A DNA stretch of 64,000 nt from VAZQ01 sp963739175 (GCA_963739175.1 CAVTZH010000005.1:248001-312000); one strand, 5' to 3'. Positions 1 to 11,698 are shown, numbered from the stretch's first letter. Numbers and translations are program-made. The notes: generated from the sequence alone by a model not told the origin.

Positions 1-108
1 GGCGAGCATCGCACCGTGGTCGAGGAGCTCGGGGTGATCGACACCGCGTCGCGCCGCAAGAACTGCCTGACCCCGCCGACCTGGCGCAGCACCACCGCGA
101 TCCAGTAG
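1..108 (+). CDS. C-terminal end of an unidentified protein (cut by window edge)
   Basis: Frame 1 is open from the first base to a TAG at 106-108, giving 35 residues that end in TTAIQ. The stretch has the high-GC third positions of its neighbours and stops 5 bp before the end of the convergent P-type ATPase gene, as expected for the tail of a real gene. There is no motif to name the family. The rest of the gene lies outside the window. Confidence 0.45.
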   Translation, partial: GEHRTVVEELGVIDTASRRKNCLTPPTWRSTTAIQ

Positions 109-113
109 CGCGA

Positions 114-2444
<2,331 letters not shown>

Positions 2445-2485
2445 GGGGAGAATCCGAGGGACGGTACGACAGATATATGCCCGGC

Positions 2486-3680
2486 TCACTCCGGCTGCCA
2501 GCGATAGAGCCAGTTGTACTGCCGCAGCAATCCGGTTCCGCGCATGGCGACCAGCGCCAGCCCGCGCAGGAACGCCTCGGCGCCGCCCATGTGATAGACC
2601 GCGCCGTTGCGGCGGGCCGCGCGTTGCGCCCGCGCGGTGCGCTTCTGGCGTTTGTTCTCGTAGCTGCGTAGCGCCGCCGGCGCGTCGTCGGGCGACTGTG
2701 CGAGGCACTGCGCCAGCACCGCGGCATCCTCGATCGCCATCGCGGCGCCTTGCGCGAGATACGGCAGCATCGGATGCGCGGCGTCGCCGAGCAGCGTCAC
2801 CGGGCCTTTGCCCCATTGCTTGAGCGGGCGGCAATCGTAGAGCGCCCATTTCTGCCAGGAGGAGGCCGCGGCGATCAACTCGCGCGGCGCCGCGTGCCAC
2901 ATGCCGGCGGGATAGCGCGCCAGCAGCTCGTCGCGGTCGCCAGCGGCGCTCCAGCCGGTCTCGCGCCAGTGGTCGCGCAGGATTGCGACCACGTTGACGA
3001 GGCTGCCGCCGCGCACCGGGTAGTGGACAAGATGCGCGTGCCGGCCGAGCCACAGGTTGACGGCAGGCGCGCGCAGCGCCGGCGACACCGCGTCGGCGGC
3101 GACCAGCGCGCGCCAGGCGGTGTGGTGCGCGAAGCGCGGCTGTGTGGCGTGCCCAAGGCGCTCGCGCAGCACCGACCACACCCCATCGGCGCCGATCAGC
3201 GCGGCGCCATGGGTCTCGACCGGTTGCGTCCCTCGTTTGCCGCCGACGGTGACGCCATTGTCATGGGCTGCAAAATCCTCGGCGCGAATGCCGAGCTGCA
3301 ATTCGATCAGCGGCGTCGCCTCGACGGTTTCGCGCAGCACCGTATGCAGGTCGCCGCGATGGATGACCCAGTAGGGCGCGCCGTAGCGCTTGGCGGCATC
3401 ATCACCGAGTGCCGCGCGCGCGAGCACGCGGCCGGTGCGGGCGTTCATGACGTTGAGTGCCTGCGGCGCGACCACAGTACGGGGCGAGCCGCTCGCCGAG
3501 GCCGAGGCCGATCAGCAGCCGCGAGGCGTTCGGCGAAAGCTGGATGCCGGCGCCGATCGCCTCGAGCCGTTCGGCCTGCTCGATGATCGATACGCGGAAG
3601 CCGCGCTGGGCGAGCGCAATCGCCGCCGTCAGACCGCCGATCCCGGCGCCGGCGATGACGACGGTGCGCGGGGAGGTCAC
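2486..3680 (-). CDS. FAD-dependent monooxygenase (salicylate hydroxylase/UbiH-like), frameshifted near 3477
   Basis: Predicted single-component aromatic-ring hydroxylase using FAD and NAD(P)H. The N-terminal piece (GTG start at 3680) carries the dinucleotide-binding GAGIGG; the rest lies in the next frame and carries the FAD-binding LLGDAAHP motif and a GADGVWS motif. The two pieces join smoothly (ERLAP to VAPQALN) if one base is removed near 3477, where there is a CCCC run in the coding strand; the whole then gives about 397 residues, a normal length. It lies 28 bp after the zinc-finger gene and 41 bp before the ATPase gene, so one transcript is likely. The substrate is unknown. Either the gene is a recent pseudogene or the sequence has an insertion error. 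Confidence 0.8.
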
Positions 3681-3708
3681 GGGCGGTCCTCCGTTGGAGT
3701 GGCTTTGA

Positions 3709-3957
3709 TCAGGCTGCCGCGGTTTCCGTCAGCGCGCATTCCGGCGGGCGCGCGGCATGGGGATCGAGGCTGGCATCGACGCGGAACAGGGTCGAGCAAT
3801 AGGGGCAGATGATCTCGGTCGCGTCGCCCATGTCGAGGAAGACGTGCGGATGGTCGAACGGCGGCTCGGCGCCGACGCACATGAATTCCTTGGCGCCGAT
3901 CTCGATGACCGGGACGCCGGGCGTGTTGTGAAAATGAGGAACGTAGCTCTCCGCCAT
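3709..3957 (-). CDS. Zinc-finger domain protein of the zf-CHCC (NDUFS6-like) family
   Basis: Small 82-residue protein starting MAESYVPHF. Conserved metal ligands are visible: Cys27, His36/His38 and the C51-x2-C54 pair in IICPYC, the arrangement of the CHCC zinc-finger family, whose mitochondrial relative NDUFS6 is a complex I subunit. In alphaproteobacteria such proteins are usually free-standing and of poorly known role. The longer upstream open frame has no family similarity, so the internal ATG was used. It is the first gene of the group with the FAD monooxygenase. Confidence 0.8.
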   Translation of the reverse strand: MAESYVPHFHNTPGVPVIEIGAKEFMCVGAEPPFDHPHVFLDMGDATEIICPYCSTLFRVDASLDPHAARPPECALTETAAA

Positions 3958-4181
3958 GGGTCCGATCCGCCGGGTTGAATGCGCCGCACCATAGCCGGCG
4001 AGTTGACGGATTCCTAGAGTTAAAGCTCGCAAGTGCCGAAACCGCAGGGGTTTTCCGGCACCGGGGCAGGATGGGTGGCGAGAAGACGTGGCGGAATCGG
4101 ATAATTTGCGCTCGGGCATCTTGCTGGCGCAATCCGGGAATACCAGTTGATGCCGGGGCGGGCGTGGAGACCAGTAAAAAG

Positions 4182-5299
4182 ATGCACGGCTCGCGGATCG
4201 CATTGCCGCTCGGTGCGGCCTTTGCCTGCGTGATCGCGGCGCTCACCTTGGTGCCTGCGCGGAATCGAGGCCGGAATGCTGCTGGAGGCGCAGGACGATC
4301 CGGTGCGTCTTGCCGACCACGCGCTCGACCGCTCGTTCAATGCCGACGTCGCCCGCCGCGAGATCGAGGCCGCGCTCGCGGCCAAGGACGCCGACCTCGC
4401 GCAGAGCTTCCTCGACCTCGCGCGCGACCGCAAGGTGACGGTCGATCCGGCGCTGGTGGCGCGGGTCGAGGACGCCAACTCGGCGCAGGCGGCGGCGGTG
4501 CGCGCTGCCGGCAGCTTCGCGCAAGGCTTCATCGTCGGCGAGCCGCAGGATTTCGTCGGCCTTGCCGGCACCGCGCTCGGCGACCTGTTCGTGTTCGGCG
4601 ACATCCGCGATGCGGTGCGCGAAGGATCGCGCATGGCGTCAGGCGAGCCGGCCGACGAGCTGGTGCTCGGCCTTGCCGGCGTCGGCATCGCGCTCACCGC
4701 CGGCACCTATGCTTCGCTCGGCGCCGGCACGCCGGCGCGGATCGGGCTTTCCGTGCTCAAGGCGGCGCGCAAGACCGGCCGCATGACCGCGCAGATGGGC
4801 GCCTATCTGGGCCGCACGCTGCGGGAGGTCGTGGACTGGACGGCGCTGCGCCGCGCCGTCAGCAAGGCCAGCGTCACGCGAGCCCGCGACCGCCGCGCGC
4901 GCGGTGCGCGAGGCGGTGAAGGTCGAGAAATCCCGCGACCTGGTGCGGATGGTCGGCGACCTCGGCCGCGTGCAGAGCAAGGCCGGCACCCAGGCCGCGC
5001 TCGACGGCTTGAAGATCGCGCAGGGCCCGCGCGACGTCGCGCGGATGGCACGGCTGGCCGACGTGAAGGGCAACCGCACCCGCGCCATCCTGAAGATGTT
5101 CGGCCGCGGCGCGCTGTTCCTCGCCGCCAGCGCGTTCCATCTCGCCTGGTGGATCTTGTGGGCCGCCTTGACGGTGTTGGGCTTCGTGGTCGCGCTCAAG
5201 CGGACCTGCGAGCGCGCCACCGAACGCTATTGCGAGCGCCGCCGCGCCAAGCGCCTGCGCGCGCTCGATCGCTACGCGGCGATGACGGCACGTGCATGA
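4182..5299 (+). CDS. Conserved membrane-associated protein of unknown function, two frameshifts
   Basis: Reading MHGSRIALP (hydrophobic N-terminal segment, signal or anchor) to VPA, then shifting near 4258 to GIEAGMLLEAQDDP, then near 4888 to REAVKVEKSRDL, gives a continuous protein of about 371 residues. Each join needs removal of one base. The middle is rich in Ala/Glu helices with a glycine-rich hydrophobic stretch (LAGVGIALTAGTYASLG), and a C-terminal membrane helix (FLAASAFHLAWWILWAAL) is followed by an Arg/Cys-rich tail. The family is not recognised. The stop codon lies inside a palindromic repeat (5292-5364). All three frames show the codon bias of the surrounding genes, which supports one real gene. 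Confidence 0.6.
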
Positions 5300-5364
5300 T
5301 CCCGAAAAAGCCTGCCCCGGACTTGATCCGGGGTGGGAACCGGTTTTCGGATAAGATCATGCAC
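5292..5364. repeat. REP-like palindromic repeat, copy 1, with nested palindrome
   Basis: Outer arms GTGCATGATC (5292-5301) and GATCATGCAC (5355-5364) are perfect inverted repeats, with CCGAAAA and TTTTCGG as inner arms. The same unit occurs at 8665-8713. Here the loop is enlarged by an extra palindrome, CCCCGGACTTGATCCGGGG. The TGA stop of the upstream gene falls within the left arm. Confidence 0.85.
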
Positions 5365-5395
5365 AACGAAAAGCACTAAACATCTATCCTCACGC

Positions 5396-6150
5396 ATGCC
5401 CCATTTTCGGAACGATGGCGTCGACATCGCCTATCTCGATGAAGGCGAGGGCGAGCCGGTCGTGCTCGTGCACGGCTTCGCCTCGACCAAGGAAGTGAAC
5501 TGGCTCAACCCGGGCTGGGTCTCGACGTTGACCCGCGCCGGTCGCCGCGCCATCGCGCTCGACAATCGCGGCCATGGCGCCTCGGCCAAGCTCTACGAGT
5601 CCCGCCGCCTACCACAGCGCGGTGATGGCCGAGGACGTGCGGGCGCTGCTCGATCATCTTGAATATCCCGCGCGCCGATGTGATGGGCTATTCGATGGGC
5701 GCGCGCATCGCGGCGTTCCTCGCGCTCGCGCATCCGGATCGCGTGCGCAGTGTCGTGCTCGGCGGGCTCGGCAGCCGGCTGGTGGACGGTGTCGGGCTGC
5801 CGGAATTGATCGCCGATGCGCTCGAGGCGCCGTCGCTCGCCGACGTGCAGGACAAGCAGGGCCAAACCTTCCGCGCCTTTGCCGAGCAGACGAAATCGGA
5901 CCGCAAAGCGCTCGCCGCCTGCATCCGCGGCTCGCGCCAGACGCTGTCGCGTGAGGACTGCGCCAAGCTGACGATGCCGGTGCTGGTCGCGGTCGGCAGC
6001 AAGGACGACGTCGCGGGCTCGGCGCCCGAGCTTGCCGCGCTGCTGCCGCAGGGGCGCTCGCTCGACATCCCGGGGCGCGACCACATGCTGGCGGTGGGCG
6101 ACAAGGTATTCAAACAGGGCGTGCTGGACTTCCTGGTTCAGAGGTCCTGA
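5396..6150 (+). CDS. Alpha/beta-fold hydrolase, two frameshifts
   Basis: Predicted cytosolic serine hydrolase. The oxyanion-hole HG (VLVHGFAS), the nucleophile elbow GYSMG and the catalytic His in GRDHMLA are all present, with DNRGHG early on. Three frames must be joined: the first ends at SAKLYE, the second holds AAYHSAVMAEDVRALLDHLEY, the third starts PRADVMGYSMG. One base must be dropped near 5602 (CCC run) and one near 5660 (in-frame CCC-G), leaving about 250 residues, normal for the family. The substrate cannot be told. The start ATG at 5396 follows the repeat element directly. Confidence 0.82.
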
Positions 6151-6256
6151 CAGAATTGTCTGGTAACCCCCTGGAGCGCCTGTTTTTTGCCGCCATATAC
6201 GATTTGGCTGGGCAGATATGGTAGGGTTCCCCCAAGGCCAGTCGCTGGAGTTAGGT

Positions 6257-7081
6257 ATGGCGCAGAGACACGCACGAGCCGCGGACGCGCTCGACAAGGT
6301 TGATCCGGTTTGGGCGCGCATCCGCAGCGAGGCCGAAGAGGCGGTGCGGCGCGAGCCCGAGCTCTCGACCTTCATCTATTCGACCATCCTGCACCACGAC
6401 ACGCTCGAAGCCGCGGTCGTGCACCGCGTATCGCAGCGGCTCGACCATCCGGACGTCCCGTCCGAGCTGATCCGGCAGGTCTATGAGGGCGCGCTCGAGA
6501 ACGATCCGTCGATCGGGCTGTCGTTCCGCGCCGACATCGTCGCGACCTTCGACCGCGATCCGGCGACGCACCGTTTCCTCGAGCCGGTGCTCTACTTCAA
6601 GGGCTTCCATGCGGTGCAGACGCATCGGCTGGCGCACTGGCTCTGGCACAAGGACCGCAAGGACTTCGCCTATTACCTGCAGAGCCGCTCGTCGGCGGTG
6701 TTCCAGACCGACATCCATCCGGCGGCACCGATCGGCCGCGGCATCTTCCTCGACCACGCCACCGGCCTGGTGGTCGGCGAGACCGCGGTGATCGAGGACG
6801 ACGTCTCGATCCTGCATGGCGTGACGCTCGGCGGCACCGGCAAGGAATATTCGGACCGCCATCCCAAGATCCGGCGCGGCGTCATGCTCGGCGCGGGCGC
6901 GAAGATCATCGGCAATATCGAAATCGGGCACTGCGCGCGCGTCGCCGCCGGCTCGGTCGTGCTCAAGCCGGTGCCGCACAACACCACCGTGGCGGGCGTC
7001 CCGGCGCGGGTCATCGGCGAGGCCGGCTGTCCGGAGCCGTCGCGCACCATGGACCAGTATTTCCACCACAACGACAGCTAG
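6257..7081 (+). CDS. cysE: Serine O-acetyltransferase
   Basis: Makes O-acetylserine from serine and acetyl-CoA, the first step of cysteine synthesis; cytosolic hexamer in known members. The N-terminal helical domain (DPVWARIRSEAEEAVRREP) is followed by the left-handed beta-helix with hexapeptide repeats and the conserved DIHPAAPIGRGIFLDHATG and GVTLGGTGK motifs. The ATG at 6257 was chosen over 6218 because GGAG lies six bases upstream; it gives 274 residues, the usual length. The protein ends in a short tail (FHHNDS), where feedback-regulated members carry the C-terminal peptide. It stands upstream of a DUF3126 gene. Confidence 0.95.
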   Translation: MAQRHARAADALDKVDPVWARIRSEAEEAVRREPELSTFIYSTILHHDTLEAAVVHRVSQRLDHPDVPSELIRQVYEGALENDPSIGLSFRADIVATFDRDPATHRFLEPVLYFKGFHAVQTHRLAHWLWHKDRKDFAYYLQSRSSAVFQTDIHPAAPIGRGIFLDHATGLVVGETAVIEDDVSILHGVTLGGTGKEYSDRHPKIRRGVMLGAGAKIIGNIEIGHCARVAAGSVVLKPVPHNTTVAGVPARVIGEAGCPEPSRTMDQYFHHNDS

Positions 7082-7147
7082 TTGCGGGGCATTGCCAGCC
7101 TAGCCTCCGGCGTGGCACGGTCGCTCGATAAATAAGGGGTAGTCCGC

Positions 7148-7357
7148 GTGGACGTGCAGGAAGTCAGGAAGATCGACGCCTATCTGAAGCGGTTGTTCAA
7201 CAATCCGCGCATCCGCGTCGTGCCGCGGCCGAAGAAGGACGATTCCGCCGAGGTCTATATCGGCGAGGAGTTCATCGGCGTGTTGTTCGTGGACGACGAG
7301 GACGACGAACGCTCGTACAATTTCCAGATGGCGATCCTGGCGACCGATCTGGAGTAG
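7148..7357 (+). CDS. DUF3126 family protein
   Basis: A 69-residue acidic protein (GTG start, MDVQEVRKIDAYLK) matching the alphaproteobacterial DUF3126 family, with the typical central VYIGEEFIGVLFVDDEDDE. It has no signal peptide and no known function. It follows cysE by 66 bp in the same direction, an arrangement that may be co-transcribed. Confidence 0.88.
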   Translation: MDVQEVRKIDAYLKRLFNNPRIRVVPRPKKDDSAEVYIGEEFIGVLFVDDEDDERSYNFQMAILATDLE

Positions 7358-7372
7358 ATCGTAACTCTCTGT

Positions 7373-7450
7373 CCGCTCGTCCCCGCGGCAGCGGGGACCC
7401 AGGCCTGAAAACAAGATCTCCTGGATTTCCGCTTGCGCGGGAATGAGCGG
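7373..7450. repeat. Palindromic intergenic repeat (CCCGCGGCAGCGGGGACCC type)
   Basis: Arms CCGCTC (7373-7378) and GAGCGG (7445-7450) enclose a second palindrome, CCCCGCGGCAGCGGGG, followed by ACCCAG. A partial relative lies at 43071-43097. It sits between convergent genes and could fold in RNA. Confidence 0.7.
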
Positions 7451-7461
7451 AGCAAGTGGCT

Positions 7462-8198
7462 TTACGCGCCCGGCGGGCGCAGCTTCGCAATCAGCTTCTC
7501 GATATTGCCGGCGACCGGACGCCAGTCGGCGAGCCAGTCGCGCAGGAAGCGCACCGTCACGTCGGCCTCGCCGATGCGCCGGACATAGAGGCACATGCCG
7601 GGCGTCGGCCCGGCGCCGTTGCGGCTGCAGCGCACCAGGAAATTGTCCGGCGCCGTCTCGTCATAGATCAGATCTTCGCCCTGGTACGGCGTACCCTGGC
7701 GGAACGTCATCATCGACAGTCCTTCGGGACCGGCGACCGGATCGGATTCGAGATAGCGCGGATAGATGGTCTTCACGCGCTCATCCGGCGGCAGAGCGTC
7801 GCGCGCCGCAGCGATGGTGACGAAGACGCGCTCGAACGTCTGCGCCTTCGGCTGGCCTTTGGTCGGGTACGTTCGACAGCGGCGCGGCTTCCGGCGGCTG
7901 CAGCGACGGCCACAGGAATGCGAGATCGATGCGCTCATGCGCGCCGGGCTGGCGCTGTATCGGCACGCGGATGGCGGCCGGCGGCACGTTGAAGGCCACG
8001 CCGGCAACGGTGACCGGGAGCGCCGGTGCATTCGGTCCGAGCGGCGGGACCCTGCCAGCCGGGCCAGAGCACATGCAGGATGAAGCCGGTGGCGGCGGCG
8101 ACCGCCATGCCGGCGGCGAGCAGGGGCCATGCCAGCAGGCGCCTATGCTGCCGGCGTTGGCGCGGCGCGTGCCGGTGGTGAACGTAGCTCGTGCTCAT
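7462..8198 (-). CDS. Single-pass membrane protein of unknown function, two frameshifts
   Basis: The start MSTSYVHHRH (ATG at 8198) is followed by a basic stretch and a membrane helix (LLAWPLLAAGMAVAAATGFILHVLW). The frame must shift near 8052 (GGT CCC-G) to PLGPNAPALPVTVAGVAFNVPPAAIRV and near 7872 (GTA CCC-G) to TKGQPKAQTFERVFVTIAAARDAL. Removing one base at each gives about 244 residues and a consistent soluble C-terminal part with aromatic-rich beta segments ending KLRPPGA. It is likely anchored in the inner membrane facing the periplasm. The family is not recognised; neighbours give no clue. Confidence 0.65.
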
Positions 8199-8341
8199 CC
8201 AGCCAACCTTGCTCAAATCCCCGCAAATCAATCGTTTCTCGATCAAGCACGAGAGCCGTTAAGGATTAATTAAGGATGTGGTGGCGCCGACCGGGCCACC
8301 TTGCGATGCAAGCCGGCCACTGACGTTTGCTGGGCTCGTGG

Positions 8342-8665
8342 ATGTCGCCGGAAAGCATTCAATCGTTCTACGCGCTTGTACTTGGTTTCGCCTGGGCCGG
8401 ATTTCTGGCCACGGGCTATCAGGCCATGACCAAGCGTCCGGCGAGCTTCCGGCTGCTGCAGCGGGGACCGCGTCCCTCCGCGTTTGCGGCGATTCCGTTC
8501 CTTGCCTTCGCCGCACCCTTCATCATCATGCGCAACACGCTGCGCGCCCGCCGTTTCGACGGCCGCCGCTTCGAAAGCGTGATGGTGGCGACCATCGCCG
8601 CCGGCATGTGGAGCCTGATGACCGGCACCGTGGTGGTGATGGCGGTCGCCGTGCTGCGCAGCTAG
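8342..8665 (+). CDS. Small integral membrane protein of unknown function
   Basis: A 107-residue protein beginning MSPESIQSFYALVLGFAWAG with three likely membrane helices (about residues 7-27, 46-62 and 80-105) and a basic loop RPASFRLLQRGPRPS between the first two. The ATG at 8342 is preferred to a TTG 15 bases upstream. Function unknown. A REP-like repeat begins at its stop codon. Confidence 0.7.
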   Translation: MSPESIQSFYALVLGFAWAGFLATGYQAMTKRPASFRLLQRGPRPSAFAAIPFLAFAAPFIIMRNTLRARRFDGRRFESVMVATIAAGMWSLMTGTVVVMAVAVLRS

Positions 8666-8713
8666 AGCATGATCCCGAAAAGTGGGAACCGGTTTTCGGA
8701 AAAGATCATGCTC
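8665..8713. repeat. REP-like palindromic repeat, copy 2
   Basis: Arms GAGCATGATC (8665-8674) and GATCATGCTC (8704-8713) with inner CCGAAAAGTGGGAACC and GGTTTTCGG. This is the plain form of the unit at 5292-5364. It starts at the last base of the upstream TAG stop and may act as a transcript-end structure. Confidence 0.88.
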
Positions 8714-8787
8714 AAAGTAAAAAGTTAGCCCGCTCGCAAAGCACAAACCATCATGGCAAGGTCGCGCCCTCATAGAGGAGCGCGCGC

Positions 8788-9318
8788 ATGGCGATCTACG
8801 AACTCGACGGCCAGAAACCCGAGCTGCCGGCTGACGGCCGCTATTGGATCGCCGAGACCGCGACCGTGATCGGGCGCGTGCGGCTCATGACCGACGCCAG
8901 CGTCTGGTTCGGCTCGGTGCTGCGCGGCGACAATGAGTGGATCGAGCTCGGCGAGCGCTCGCAGATCCAGGACAATGCCACGCTGCACACCGATCCCGGC
9001 TTTCCGATCGTGATCGGGCGCGATTGCGTCATCGGCCACAACGTCATCCTGCACGGCGCCAAGGTCGGCGACAACAGCCTGATCGGGATGGGCGCGATCC
9101 TGCTCAACGGCGCGACCATCGGCAAGAATTCGCTGGTCGGCGCCGGCGCGCTGGTGACGGAAGGCAAGAGCTTTCCCGATGGCTCGCTGATCGTCGGCGC
9201 ACCGGCGCGCGTCATGCGCACGCTCGACGAGAAGGCCGCCGCGACGATCCGCGGCGCCGCCGACATCTATGTGCGGCGCTGGCAGCAATACGCGAAGGGC
9301 CTGCGCAAGTTGGCTTAA
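8788..9318 (+). CDS. Gamma-type carbonic anhydrase family protein
   Basis: A 176-residue left-handed beta-helix protein of the gamma carbonic anhydrase/YrdA family. Hexapeptide repeats run through the central part, and the three metal-ligand histidines are recognisable in LHTDPG, IGHNVILHG and nearby. Family members bind zinc or iron in trimer interfaces; many lack proven hydratase activity, so the reaction is inferred. A GAGGAG site precedes the ATG. The gene converges on the BTLCP gene across a hairpin. Confidence 0.9.
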   Translation: MAIYELDGQKPELPADGRYWIAETATVIGRVRLMTDASVWFGSVLRGDNEWIELGERSQIQDNATLHTDPGFPIVIGRDCVIGHNVILHGAKVGDNSLIGMGAILLNGATIGKNSLVGAGALVTEGKSFPDGSLIVGAPARVMRTLDEKAAATIRGAADIYVRRWQQYAKGLRKLA

Positions 9319-9336
9319 GCGCTTCCCCAAAAAGGT

Positions 9337-9366
9337 GCGGCCGCCTCCGGGGGGAGAGGCGGCCGC
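9337..9366. terminator. Hairpin between convergent genes
   Basis: GCGGCCGCCT (9337-9346) and AGGCGGCCGC (9357-9366) form a perfect 10-bp stem with a 10-base loop, placed between the convergent carbonic anhydrase and BTLCP genes. No T-tract follows on either side, so it may end transcription only weakly or protect 3' ends. Confidence 0.55.
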
Positions 9367-9445
9367 GCGCGAACCCGGTCTGGGGACGGGGAGGGGTGGG
9401 GACGTGACCGGGGCCGCGTAAACTCCTTTGTCTCGTTCAGCTCGT

Positions 9446-10072
9446 TCAGCGCGACGTCGCGGTGGAAACCGCGGGGCGGTGGTCGCCGAGCGCCATCCAC
9501 ACATTGGGATCGCTCTGCGACTGCCGCTTCACGAAGCGGTAGCTGGTCTCCGACCAGAGCAGGACTTCCTCGTGCTGGTTGTCGAGGATGAACTCGCCCT
9601 TGTCGGTCTTCACCGTGAGCACTGCGTGCCCGTCGCCGCGGCTGTCGCGCACGACCGTGATCAAGAGCGCCTGCCGCGGCCATCCGGCCTGGATCAGCAT
9701 GCGGCGCTTGAGCAGCACGTAGTCTTCACAATCTCCGTACCCGTCGTCCGGGTAGCTCCAGCGTTCGACCACGCCCCAATGCTCCATATCGGTCATGGGC
9801 TTGATCTTGGTGTTGACCCAGCGATTGACGCGAACCATGTCGCGCCAAGCGGTCGGCGTCAGCACCACGTCGCGGGCCTCCATCGGCCGCGTATTGCATT
9901 CCTGCCGGTTCTCGGCGCAGAACTCGGCCCAACCGATCGGCGCCCGTGAACTGGTCCCGATCGAGATGAACATCGGACGTTCGCTTGCCGCCTGTGCTGC
10001 CGAACCTGCGAGCGCGACCAACATGATGGCCGCGGCCAGGCCGGCGCCGACGTGCCTTTTATAATTTTGCAT
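9446..10072 (-). CDS. Bacterial transglutaminase-like cysteine peptidase (BTLCP)
   Basis: A 208-residue exported protein: signal peptide about residues 1-29 (AAAIMLVALAGSAAQA), then the BTLCP domain with Cys115 in YGDCEDYVLLK, His149 in DGHAVL and Asp164 in ILDNQ, the papain-like triad. Known relatives (LapG group) are periplasmic proteases that cut adhesins under c-di-GMP control, but no LapD or large adhesin gene is adjacent, so that role is not shown here. A PilZ protein gene lies next upstream on the same strand, about 330 bp away. Confidence 0.88.
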   Translation of the reverse strand: MQNYKRHVGAGLAAAIMLVALAGSAAQAASERPMFISIGTSSRAPIGWAEFCAENRQECNTRPMEARDVVLTPTAWRDMVRVNRWVNTKIKPMTDMEHWGVVERWSYPDDGYGDCEDYVLLKRRMLIQAGWPRQALLITVVRDSRGDGHAVLTVKTDKGEFILDNQHEEVLLWSETSYRFVKRQSQSDPNVWMALGDHRPAVSTATSR

Positions 10073-10405
10073 TCCGTAGCCCCTTCCCTGTCAGTGGGGC
10101 CACTTTTCTCACAAAGCCTTTGTGTCGCCGCTAAATTGGGCAAGTCATTTTGAATACAATGCAAGTAAAACACGATGCGAATACTTGGATAACTCGACGC
10201 GAATTCGATTCAAATCTGATCTATCTGCATTTGAATAAAATGCAGGGAATTAACCGCCGGCGCGCTGTATTTGGCGGCTTGCGTCGTGATGGTGGGCGCC
10301 GCGGTTAACCATGCGCGGACGGCCGATGGCGGCGCTGGGCAGTGGCGGAAGGGGCTCTAAGGGGCGGAAAATGGGGGAGCGGCGGGCTGGAAGGTAGCCC
10401 GGTGT
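10073..10405. other. Intergenic stretch, nothing recognised
   Basis: The 333 bases between the BTLCP and PilZ genes are visibly richer in A/T near 10140-10250 (TTTTGAATACAATGCAAG and similar), as expected for a promoter of the minus-strand BTLCP gene. I see no RNA gene, clear operator or ORF with coding character. Confidence 0.4.
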
Positions 10406-11023
10406 TTACCCGCCGGTGACGCTCTCTTCGACAAAGTCGGCATGCTGCAGCCGGGTGAACTCGACCGCGAAGCCCTCTTCGAGGTGGCGGACCACCCGGC
10501 CGGTGGTCTTTCCGACCGTGACCAGGGCGCCGATCTCCGGCCGCTGCTCGGACTTGATCGCGGTGCCCGAGGCCGACAGGTCGATGATCCGGCAGGCCAC
10601 ATTCAGCCCGTTTGGCAGGATCAGGCGCGCCGCCGGGTTGCGCGGGGTGAACCGGCCATGGCGGCGGTCCTCCGGCAGGTTGAGGATATGCCGGTTGGCG
10701 AGCCAGGTGAGCTGGGCCGCGAGCTTGTCGCGCTTGCGGGTCGTTGCCGCCACGGTCATCGCAAAGCCGTTCTGGAATTGGCGCGCGATCACGCCCTCCA
10801 GCCGGCCGACATGGTCGACATAGGCAATGACCCGTTCACCGACCTGGCCACTGACCGGGGCGATCATGGCCATGCCGCCGGGCGACATGTCGGTCACTTG
10901 GCAGGGGAATTCGCGCCGGTCGGCAAGCATATAGCGGCCCAGCAGATTGACGCGCACGCGCTGAAACCGGCGGCGCTCGTCGGCCAGCGGCAACATTGCG
11001 GCTCTGGTCTGAGGGAGCGCCAT
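10406..11023 (-). CDS. Tandem PilZ-domain protein
   Basis: A 205-residue cytosolic protein with two PilZ-like halves. The first has the RRRFQR and DMSPGG pair expected to bind c-di-GMP; the second has RHGRFTPR and DLSASG. No output domain is attached, so it probably acts on a partner protein or on motility/envelope functions when c-di-GMP is bound. It is transcribed alone toward the BTLCP gene. The exact start may be the internal MLPLADERRRF. Confidence 0.88.
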   Translation of the reverse strand: MALPQTRAAMLPLADERRRFQRVRVNLLGRYMLADRREFPCQVTDMSPGGMAMIAPVSGQVGERVIAYVDHVGRLEGVIARQFQNGFAMTVAATTRKRDKLAAQLTWLANRHILNLPEDRRHGRFTPRNPAARLILPNGLNVACRIIDLSASGTAIKSEQRPEIGALVTVGKTTGRVVRHLEEGFAVEFTRLQHADFVEESVTGG

Positions 11024-11116
11024 GCGGGTCTTGAGCGATTGGCGCTCGCCGTCGCGAGCGCATGAAACAGAACCGCAGCGTACGGTAGCCTGTGTTAACG
11101 ACGCGTTAGCCAGAAA

Positions 11117-11698
11117 TCACGTCTGGCCACCGTCGTATACAATGAAGCCGTGGCGGATCTGGCCCTCCGGCCGCTCCGGCGCGATCGGCGGTGCCGGGGC
11201 AGCGACGCCCGGTCCGAGATAGCGCAACGTGCCGAGCGTCAGGGTGCCGAGCGTGGAGGCGCCCAGCCAGTATGCGGCGTCGCGTGGCGCGAGCGCGCCC
11301 AGCACGCGCGCATTGCTGCGCCCGCGGTGCATCAACGGCAGCACCAGGAGCTCCACCTCATGAGCGGTCTCCGCGGTCGAGGTCCCGCGCGCGCTGGCAA
11401 CGACGCCGACGGTCTCGTTGGCTACAACGTCGAGGAGGTCGCGCACCTGCCGGCGGGAGGACGCGGCCCACAGATTGAGGAAGCCTTCGTTCTTGAGCTC
11501 GCGCCCGAAAGCGGCACAGACCCGGGTGCCGGCAATGCGGAAGGGATGGCCGGCCCTCTCGTCGAAGGAAAGGATGAAGGTATCCGCCAACGCCCGGCGG
11601 ATGGCGCCCGGTTCGATATCCGCACGATCGGGCGCCGGCCGCTGGCCGCGCCGCTTATTCCAGTAATCGAACAGCAGTCGGACTGAAGGATGTCTCAT
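11117..11698 (-). CDS. PAS-domain protein (PAS_5/DUF1457 type)
   Basis: A 193-residue protein from ATG 11698 (MRHPSVRLLFDYWNKRRG). The DYWNKRRG opening and the VLGALAP.. centre are typical of the alphaproteobacterial PAS_5 family, small single-domain proteins without kinase or HTH. The open frame extends 47 codons upstream, but that part is unlike the family. Such proteins are thought to be sensors or cell-cycle regulators; the ligand is unknown. Confidence 0.8.
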   Translation of the reverse strand: MRHPSVRLLFDYWNKRRGQRPAPDRADIEPGAIRRALADTFILSFDERAGHPFRIAGTRVCAAFGRELKNEGFLNLWAASSRRQVRDLLDVVANETVGVVASARGTSTAETAHEVELLVLPLMHRGRSNARVLGALAPRDAAYWLGASTLGTLTLGTLRYLGPGVAAPAPPIAPERPEGQIRHGFIVYDGGQT

